Shown one piece after another: positions 1-5,524 of a stretch of DNA of 7,078 nucleotides. Below the pieces are notes generated by a model. That model saw only the letters and a program-made list of their open reading frames with translations, was not told where the DNA came from and did no database searches. The first letter of the stretch is position 1, and each line of letters starts with the position of its first letter. A program made the position numbers and the translations under genes. The stretch is from Elusimicrobiaceae bacterium (GTDB lineage Bacteria; Elusimicrobiota; Elusimicrobia; Elusimicrobiales; Elusimicrobiaceae): the NCBI GenBank assembly GCA_024405075.1, contig JAKSPG010000063.1:1-7078 (forward strand), in the 5' to 3' direction.

Positions 1-965
1 CCGACCTGGGTATTGATACGGTTAAACAAGCCGAACTGTTTGCCGCGATGCGCGAGCATTATGGTATTGTGGCGCAAGAAGGGATTCAACTCAAGGATTA
101 TCCGACGATCCGCCACTGCATTAAATTTGTGTTGGCTAAAGCGGGCAGTACACCTGCTCTGGCCGCGGTGGCTCCCGCGGTAGAAGCTCCTGCCCCGGCG
201 GTAGCACCTGTAGCGGTCCCTGCACCTGCTCCTGTGGTTGCACCGACACCGGCACCTGCGGCCGTTGCGTCTGCGGTTGCCCCGGCGGTAGCTCCTGCTT
301 CCAAAGCACTGGTGTTGGATGAGGCCGCTGTTACGAAAGAAGTTGTCAATATGGTAGCGGAAAAAACAGGTTACCCGGAAGACATGCTAGATTTAGATTT
401 AGATATGGAAGCCGACCTGGGTATTGATACGGTTAAACAAGCCGAACTGTTTGCCGCGATGCGCGAACACTACGGCATTGTGACGCAAGAAGGGATCCAA
501 CTCAAAGACTACCCGACGATCCGCCACTGCATACAATTTGTATTGTCGCACGCGATGGGAGCTATGCAGCCTGTGGCGGCTGTTTCTGAACCTGCGGCGG
601 TTGAGCCCGTTGTAGTTGCGGACGCGGCCACTCCCGCGGTAGCAGCCCCTGCACCTACTGTAACGGCGCAAGTTGCTCCTGTTATTGCACCGGTCCCGAC
701 TCCTGTAGCCGCCGCCAAAGCGTTGGACGAAGCGAGCGTTACAAAAGAGATTGTCCGCATGGTAGCGGAAAAAACGGGTTACCCGGAAGACATGTTAGAT
801 TTAGATTTAGACATGGAAGCCGATTTGGGTATTGATACGGTTAAACAAGCCGAACTGTTTGCCGCGATGCGCGAACACTACGGCATTGTGGCGCAAGAAG
901 GAATCCAACTTAAAGATTATCCGACGATTCGCCATTGTATCCAGTTTGCCTTGTTGCACGCGGGG
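1..965 (+). repeat. Tandem ACP-encoding repeats (three visible units, period 411 and 408 bases)
   Basis: ACP units lie at 1 to about 145 (C-terminal part only), about 303-557 and about 717-965. They are separated by Pro/Ala/Val-rich linkers at about 146-302 and 558-716. The Thr codons at the expected arm site are at 18-20, 429-431 and 837-839. A 49-base stretch is identical in all three units (7-55, 418-466 and 826-874), and units two and three stay identical for 65 bases (418-482 and 826-890). The linkers keep composition but not sequence. Conservation at synonymous sites in the ACP core suggests recent duplication or gene conversion. More units may lie upstream, since PUFA synthases often carry four to nine. 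Confidence 0.92.
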
Positions 966-3917
966 CAACCCGCTTTGCAGCCTGCCCAAGCGACGGCTGC
1001 GATTCCTGTAACTCCTGCAATGGAAGTGGTGGAAACTCCGGCTGTGGTAACGCCTACGCAAGAGCCTGCCCCTGCCCCGGCGGTTAAGCCGGTTGCGGTG
1101 CAAACCCCGGTGGTCGCACCGGAAGAAACGGCGTTGCCTACTATCCAAGTAGGTACGGTGGAAGAAGCCGTTCCTTGTGCAGATAAAGTAAGTAAGCCGT
1201 CCGAAGATATGTTGACCACCAACCCAACTGCACCGGTTCAAGTGCGCGAGTCGTTGGCGGAACGCCCCGAGCGCGAAGGATACGCCGGTGAACATTGCCA
1301 CGAGAAGAAGTTACGTCATGTAACCGTGGTGGCCCCTGCTCCGCTGGCGGAACGGGAAAACCGTCACTTATCCAAAGACCGCACGGTACTTATCTTTGCC
1401 GACAACTCCCAACTGATTCAAGCGTATCAGGAAGAATGCAAAGAGTTGGGTGTCAAATACCACGTTTTCACCACGCTTAAAACGCGCAGCAAAAACACGA
1501 CCATTGTAAATTGGGAATCGTACGAAGAAACCGAAGCGGCCTTAAAAGAATATGCCGCTCAGGACCCCAACGTACAAGGTATTGTATACTTGCTGGGGGC
1601 GAACGTGAGAAAGTTTGATAAGAAAGTTAGCCCGCATAACGAACTGACCAAATATGTCATGCCGCTATTTATTGCGTTGCGCGTATTTGAGAATGGATTA
1701 GCCAATCGCACCGACGCCGATACGTTCTTTGCCGTCAACACTAAAATTGACGGGACGTTTGGCTATACCACCAAAGAGGAGTTTAATCCCATTGCGGGAG
1801 CGCTGTGCGGTGGAACGACGTGTTTCCGCAAAGATGTGTACGAACGCACGGGAGCGCTATCTAAGCTTATGGATTTTGAGCCGACCGCCACACCCGATGA
1901 AATGGCACAAAAAACGATGGAGGAAATCCTCCACGGGGATATGCGCCTGATGATTGGCACACGTGGTGGGGAACGCTCCACTATTTTATCCGTGCCGGTT
2001 CGGTTGGACCGCAGTCTCAAACGTACCGATCTAACGGGTAAAACCATTATCTTTACCGGCTCAGGCCGCGGTATCGGGGCGATGCTCTCGCAGAAAATTG
2101 CGGCGCAATACCACAGCAAAATTATCGTACTGGACATTATTGAAATCCAGGAAAAAACACCCCTGTGGGCCACGATGAACGAAGCCGAACTGGCCGCGTT
2201 GAAGAAACAATTGTGGGAAGACCTTAGGGCCAATCCAACCCTGAAGGCAACGCCTGTATTAGTGGAGCGTGCTTTCGGTCGTGTGAAAGATTCTATTACG
2301 CTGTATAACAATTTGCAAAAATTGCGCGAGTTGGGCAGCGAAGTGGAATACTATCATTGCGATGTGCTCAACAGCTCTATGGTCAAGGAAGTTTGCACGA
2401 AAATCAAAGCCAAAAATGGTCGTGTAGACGGACTTATTCACTTTGCCGGGGTGGAACGCTCTAAACTTATTTACGATAAAGACCCAGCCGAGTATTACCG
2501 CATCTTTGATGTAAAGGCCACGAGCTTCGCTTCGTTCTTGGCTAACAACATTGTGCGCGATGGCGGATTCTTTGCCTTTGCTTCATCCATTGCCGGTAAA
2601 TACGGCAACTTGGGCCAAAGCGACTACGCCAGCGCAAACGACTATTTAGCCAAGTCTGCCTTCTCGCTGACCAATCAGGGATACCGTGCTATAGCGATTG
2701 CTATGAGTGCTTACAAAAACGTAGGTATGGGTGTGAGAGCCGGGGTGGAAACCTTCCTGCGCGCTAACGGCGTAGACTTTGTAGACCCCGAGGACGGTAT
2801 GCAAATCTTCTTGGATGAAATCGTCTACGGTACAGTGCCCGAAATTGTACTGACGGGCTCGTTGGGCCGCTTGGATTGGGACCACCAACTTCGCTGCGAA
2901 ATGGATGAGATCGTGCCGCAAACGTCTAGTCCGGTGGCTCCCTCCGGCACCAATACCCAGCCGCCGGCCGGCCCTGCCCCGGTAACTGTGCCGATGCCCG
3001 CGGCTCCGTCCGCTGCGCCGCAAGCAAAGCCAGCCCCTGCGGCTCCTGCGGCGGCAGATGCCTCTAAAGCGACACACTTTTTAGGAACTGTTGCTTCGCT
3101 GGTAAAAGGGGCGGAGATACATTTGGAAAAAGAGTTTAATTTAACCTCTGATCCATACTTGGCTGACCACGCTATTGAGGGCACCCCGTACGTGCCGGGT
3201 GTGATGGGGCTGGAAACGTTCATGGAAACGGCTACGGCCTTAACCGGGCAAGTGCCGCAAGGACTTAAAGATGTTCATTTCTACTTACCTATTAAGCTAT
3301 TGCGCAACCGTCCGCAAGCGGTGCGTGTCATTGGTAAAAACAATGGCATAGAGACGGAAATGGAAATTGAGTCCGACTTTATTAACAGCAAAGGTATTAA
3401 AATGGGGAATACGCGCTGCCATTTTACAGCTAAAACCCTGGACAATTTTGTATCCACTTGGGACAGCGTAAAGGAAGCTGCGTTGGCGGCAATCAATGCC
3501 CCGGTGAGCGTTAGTAAAGAAGAAATTTACCAACAGTATTTCCATGGGCCTTCGTTCCAAGTGCTCGGCGGGATTTTACGGGTAGATAAAAATACTTCCG
3601 TAGCGGTGTATAACACCACGCCGCGCCCGCAGTGGACCGACGGACCTCGCACGTTGTTAGCCAACCCGATGCTTATTGAAGCGGCTTTCCAGTGCTGTGG
3701 ATTCCAGGATATGAGCATGGAACACAAAATGACACTGCCAGACGGTATTAAGGAAGTGGCTGTACTTAAAAACCAAGTACCGCCCGCTACTTTGTACTTA
3801 TACGGTGTAAACCGTGGCTTTACCGCCGATGGGAAAACCCTGCACGATGCCTATGTGTTTGATGCAGACGGCGCGTTGTGGGTGGAGTTCCACGGCTATC
3901 AGGCGATTGGCCAATAA
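1..3917 (+). CDS. PfaA-like multidomain fatty acid/polyketide synthase, C-terminal part (ACP-ACP-ACP-KR-DH), 5' truncated
   Basis: The reading frame is open from the window edge (first full codon at base 3) to TAA at 3915-3917, giving 1304 residues; the true start lies upstream. Domain order is three ACPs (the first partial; Thr residues 6, 143 and 279 occupy the arm-attachment site), a charged and Pro-rich linker (about 322-440), ketoreductase structural subdomain (about 460-676), catalytic KR (about 677-963), a second Pro/Ala linker (about 975-1020), then a DH double hotdog (about 1022-1304). The KR has the NADPH loop GSGRGIG (686-692) and a full catalytic set: Lys838 in DVKA, Ser862 in FASSIAG, Tyr875 and Asn879 in SDYASAN. 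About 70 residues are inserted after the first KR strands, which I recall as usual for PfaA-type KRs. The DH has His1056 in HAIEGTPYVPG, but Glu1226 in LIEAAFQ where Asp is usual. Tandem ACPs followed by KR and DH match PfaA of PUFA synthases. By family knowledge KS and acyltransferase domains should precede. The product (PUFA or another lipid) cannot be told from this part. It probably acts in the cytoplasm. Confidence 0.9.
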   Translation, partial: DLGIDTVKQAELFAAMREHYGIVAQEGIQLKDYPTIRHCIKFVLAKAGSTPALAAVAPAVEAPAPAVAPVAVPAPAPVVAPTPAPAAVASAVAPAVAPASKALVLDEAAVTKEVVNMVAEKTGYPEDMLDLDLDMEADLGIDTVKQAELFAAMREHYGIVTQEGIQLKDYPTIRHCIQFVLSHAMGAMQPVAAVSEPAAVEPVVVADAATPAVAAPAPTVTAQVAPVIAPVPTPVAAAKALDEASVTKEIVRMVAEKTGYPEDMLDLDLDMEADLGIDTVKQAELFAAMREHYGIVAQEGIQLKDYPTIRHCIQFALLHAGQPALQPAQATAAIPVTPAMEVVETPAVVTPTQEPAPAPAVKPVAVQTPVVAPEETALPTIQVGTVEEAVPCADKVSKPSEDMLTTNPTAPVQVRESLAERPEREGYAGEHCHEKKLRHVTVVAPAPLAERENRHLSKDRTVLIFADNSQLIQAYQEECKELGVKYHVFTTLKTRSKNTTIVNWESYEETEAALKEYAAQDPNVQGIVYLLGANVRKFDKKVSPHNELTKYVMPLFIALRVFENGLANRTDADTFFAVNTKIDGTFGYTTKEEFNPIAGALCGGTTCFRKDVYERTGALSKLMDFEPTATPDEMAQKTMEEILHGDMRLMIGTRGGERSTILSVPVRLDRSLKRTDLTGKTIIFTGSGRGIGAMLSQKIAAQYHSKIIVLDIIEIQEKTPLWATMNEAELAALKKQLWEDLRANPTLKATPVLVERAFGRVKDSITLYNNLQKLRELGSEVEYYHCDVLNSSMVKEVCTKIKAKNGRVDGLIHFAGVERSKLIYDKDPAEYYRIFDVKATSFASFLANNIVRDGGFFAFASSIAGKYGNLGQSDYASANDYLAKSAFSLTNQGYRAIAIAMSAYKNVGMGVRAGVETFLRANGVDFVDPEDGMQIFLDEIVYGTVPEIVLTGSLGRLDWDHQLRCEMDEIVPQTSSPVAPSGTNTQPPAGPAPVTVPMPAAPSAAPQAKPAPAAPAAADASKATHFLGTVASLVKGAEIHLEKEFNLTSDPYLADHAIEGTPYVPGVMGLETFMETATALTGQVPQGLKDVHFYLPIKLLRNRPQAVRVIGKNNGIETEMEIESDFINSKGIKMGNTRCHFTAKTLDNFVSTWDSVKEAALAAINAPVSVSKEEIYQQYFHGPSFQVLGGILRVDKNTSVAVYNTTPRPQWTDGPRTLLANPMLIEAAFQCCGFQDMSMEHKMTLPDGIKEVAVLKNQVPPATLYLYGVNRGFTADGKTLHDAYVFDADGALWVEFHGYQAIGQ

Positions 3918-3923
3918 CGGCAC

Positions 3924-4547
3924 ATGACGTACCAACTGGAACAGGTTGATTTAACAGGCCTGCCCCCGGCAGACGGTATATTAAGCCCGCGGGAACAAGC
4001 GTATTACCAAACGCTTCGTTTCCCCAAGCGGCGTACCGAGTGGTTCGGGGGCAGGCTTGCGTTAAAGCGGCTGGTGGCGCGGACGTTGGTAATAACGGAT
4101 TTATCTCACGTAGAGGTATTGCCGCAACCAAGCGGTAAACCCGCGTTGATTGTGGCCGGCAAACCTGTTCCGCTAGCTTACAGCTTGACGCACAGCAACG
4201 GCTTCGCCGTGGCGGGTATCAGCGCGAAAACATCTTTTTTGGGTATTGATTTAGAAAAGATAGAGCACCGCATAGACGCGTGGAAACATGATTTTTTCCA
4301 GCAGGAAGAATTGACCGGGGACAGCGACGAATTTTTGACTGCCCTTTGGACGCAAAAAGAGGCCCTTGTTAAATTGTTGGGGGTAGGCCTTTGCTTACGC
4401 AGTAACGAAGTGTGCTGTGTAAACGGTGCGGCGCGTTTTTCGGGCCGTGCGCTGGAGATATATAATCAGTTTGGCCAGCCGGAAATTACGCTTGAAACTT
4501 TTGCTTTAATACCCGGTTTTATGTTTAGCGTGGCCGTGGGGAAATGA
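3924..4547 (+). CDS. Sfp-type 4'-phosphopantetheinyl transferase (PfaE-like role)
   Basis: This 207-residue protein should transfer the 4'-phosphopantetheine arm of coenzyme A onto carrier proteins, turning apo-ACP into holo-ACP, with magnesium. The Sfp-family motifs appear in order: a basic RR-x-EW-x-GR-x-ALK segment near the N-terminus, SLTHS around His90, the metal-binding GIDLE motif (Asp109, Glu111), and WTQKEALVKLLGVGL with Trp142, Lys145, Glu146 and Lys150. Length is at the short end of the Sfp/PfaE group and no key motif is missing. It starts 6 bases after the synthase stop codon and in the same frame. No convincing Shine-Dalgarno sequence precedes the ATG, so translation probably depends on ribosomes finishing the upstream gene. 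It ends one base before the next start codon. The neighbouring synthase ACPs are the obvious substrates. Specificity for them is inferred, as is any wider role in the cell. Confidence 0.93.
   Translation: MTYQLEQVDLTGLPPADGILSPREQAYYQTLRFPKRRTEWFGGRLALKRLVARTLVITDLSHVEVLPQPSGKPALIVAGKPVPLAYSLTHSNGFAVAGISAKTSFLGIDLEKIEHRIDAWKHDFFQQEELTGDSDEFLTALWTQKEALVKLLGVGLCLRSNEVCCVNGAARFSGRALEIYNQFGQPEITLETFALIPGFMFSVAVGK
4538..4542 (+). promoter_or_regulatory. Ribosome binding site for the HExxH protein gene
   Basis: A GGGGA Shine-Dalgarno-like sequence lies 6 bases before the ATG at 4549, inside the last codons of the phosphopantetheinyl transferase. The stop (TGA, 4545-4547) and the start are separated by a single base, which favours translational coupling and supports ATG 4549 as the start. 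Confidence 0.6.
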
Positions 4548-4548
4548 T

Positions 4549-5382
4549 ATGATTCGTACCTACAGTTTGTGTGCGGTATGTCTGTTTCTTTTTACAAGTG
4601 CGCAGGCCGCCTCGGTGAAAACAGTGTTTTGGCAAGCGATTGCTTTACTGCCTGCACAATTGCAACACGCTCCGAACGATTTTCCTACTTTCTTGCGCAG
4701 TACGCAAACGCCGGTGGCTTTCTCGCGCCGTTCGCCGGGGGCGTTGGCCGAGTATCGCGCTTCTTCCTGCCAAATTATTTTTTTTAAACGCCCACTGGCG
4801 CGTTGGCTCGTCCAAGCCCGTTTGCAAGTGGCCGAGGAACATTTGCCGGAGCTTTTAGCGCGGTGTTTGGCTCCTATTTACGTGCATGAGCTGTCTCACG
4901 CACAGGACCAAGCCCAATCCCGCATGGGTGGCTTTGCCTGGCCCGTTACGCTGGAAGATGAGTACGTTGCTTCCTTTTGGCAACTTTATTTTATGCAGGC
5001 GGCGGCCCGAGGAGATTCCTCGTATTACGAACTCTGTGCGCCGCTTTTACCGCCAGAATCATACCGCAATCTTGCCCCGTGTGAGGCGAAAACAGCTATT
5101 TATCAGACGTATGCTTCCGCAGCGAAGGACCGTTTGCCTCCGCCTTTAACGTTGTCACTGGTACAACAACTGCTTCGCGGAGGGAAAATTAATTTTGCTC
5201 TGCATGAGTTTACCTCGCAAAAACCTTCTTTATCTATACTTCGTTTTGTGCAACAGGGGGGAAACTGGTTGCGGGTCACACCCGCTGAATTGCAAACTTT
5301 TACGGAAGGGCCTGTTTGGGACACATTTCAAGCCCTGCGTAGTCGTCGTTTACACCTGCTACAACAAGTTTGCCAAAAATAG
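4549..5382 (+). CDS. Exported protein of unknown family with an HExxH zinc-metallopeptidase motif
   Basis: This 277-residue protein has an N-terminal signal peptide: a short basic start, a hydrophobic stretch to about residue 17, and a likely signal peptidase I site after AQA near residue 20. No lipobox is convincing. HELSHAQDQ at residues 113-121 is an HExxH motif (His113, Glu114, His117), and LEDEYVASFWQ at 135-145 supplies a possible third zinc ligand (Glu138, 21 residues after His117), the spacing seen in gluzincin-type peptidases. Mature Cys residues at about 74, 106, 163 and 178 could form disulfides. I do not recognise the family; the protease reading rests on this motif pair. It sits one base downstream of the phosphopantetheinyl transferase and ends the apparent operon, so it may act in the periplasm or envelope on something linked to the synthase product. 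That link is inference. A non-catalytic zinc-binding or degenerate protease is also possible. Confidence 0.85.
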   Translation: MIRTYSLCAVCLFLFTSAQAASVKTVFWQAIALLPAQLQHAPNDFPTFLRSTQTPVAFSRRSPGALAEYRASSCQIIFFKRPLARWLVQARLQVAEEHLPELLARCLAPIYVHELSHAQDQAQSRMGGFAWPVTLEDEYVASFWQLYFMQAAARGDSSYYELCAPLLPPESYRNLAPCEAKTAIYQTYASAAKDRLPPPLTLSLVQQLLRGGKINFALHEFTSQKPSLSILRFVQQGGNWLRVTPAELQTFTEGPVWDTFQALRSRRLHLLQQVCQK

Positions 5383-5431
5383 TATATATTTCTCATATTG
5401 TTATACTCAAAACAAAACTATATTTTTTTGT
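5381..5431 (+). terminator. Weak AT-rich inverted repeats after the operon (possible terminator)
   Basis: AGTATA at 5381-5386 pairs with TATACT at 5402-5407 around a 15-base loop. A second hairpin pairs ACAAAA (5412-5417) with TTTTGT (5426-5431) and includes a run of seven T (5423-5429). Both stems are short and almost free of G and C, so intrinsic termination here is doubtful. I found no GC-rich stem followed by a T-run in the gap. Confidence 0.2.
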
Positions 5432-5436
5432 ATAAT
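5431..5436 (+). promoter_or_regulatory. Candidate sigma70-type -10 box for the Pmp-like gene
   Basis: A perfect TATAAT lies in a very AT-rich stretch between the operon and the next gene. Transcription from it would begin near 5443 and give a leader of about 78 bases. No good TTGACA-like -35 box sits 16-18 bases upstream (that position reads roughly CAAAAC). The call rests on the consensus -10 box, the location and the sharp local drop in GC. Confidence 0.45.
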
Positions 5437-5476
5437 CAAAAAAAAGGTTTTGCTCACAAAGGGTGATTTCAAGTTG

Positions 5477-5524
5477 ATGTTGGGCAAGGACCTTTTCAAA
5501 CTGAATAAAAAGGAGGTTGTATGA
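5477..5524 (+). CDS. Possible 15-residue leader peptide overlapping the start of the Pmp-like gene
   Basis: An ATG at 5477 opens a 15-codon frame reading MLGKDLFKLNKKEVV and ends at TGA 5522-5524. This overlaps the next gene's ATG (5521-5523) in the classic ATGA coupling arrangement. A weak purine-rich site (AAGGGTGA, about 5458-5465) lies some 11 bases upstream. The last codons are made of the downstream ribosome binding site, which by itself yields a KKEVV-like ending, so the frame may be accidental. If translated, it could couple or tune translation of the surface protein. Confidence 0.2.
   Translation: MLGKDLFKLNKKEVV
5510..5516 (+). promoter_or_regulatory. Strong ribosome binding site for the Pmp-like gene
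   Basis: AAGGAGG ends 4 bases before the ATG at 5521 and is the best Shine-Dalgarno match in the window. An in-frame TAA at 5506-5508 lies directly upstream, so ATG 5521 is the earliest possible ATG in this frame. Its strength contrasts with the weak sites inside the upstream operon and fits an abundant surface protein. Confidence 0.8.

Noticed and set aside
1..900. Regularly spaced repeats that could suggest a CRISPR-like or satellite array
   Set aside because: The period is about 410 bases, the units encode ACP domains in one continuous frame, and the spacers are coding linkers.
98..1301. Several open frames on the - strand opposite the ACP repeats and Pro/Ala linkers, up to 164 codons
   Set aside because: They are antisense readings of GC-rich, low-complexity coding sequence. 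They recur with the repeat period and have no ribosome binding sites or recognisable domains.
1763..2311. A 182-codon - strand open frame inside the ketoreductase
   Set aside because: The + strand frame has clear KR motifs throughout this span, and the antisense product shows no family signature.
3906..3915. Perfect 10-base palindrome ATTGGCCAAT over the synthase stop codon
   Set aside because: It is explained by the codons for the C-terminal residues, has no loop for a terminator hairpin and no T-run, and one 10-base palindrome is expected by chance.
4569..5149. Three short + strand frames overlapping the HExxH gene
   Set aside because: They lack ribosome binding sites and domain signals, while the 4549 frame has a signal peptide and a coupled start.
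5195..5524. A 109-codon + strand frame spanning the end of the HExxH gene and the gap
   Set aside because: Most of it is out of frame within a real gene and then runs through AT-rich non-coding DNA. Only the last 15 codons from 5477 were kept, as a low-confidence leader.
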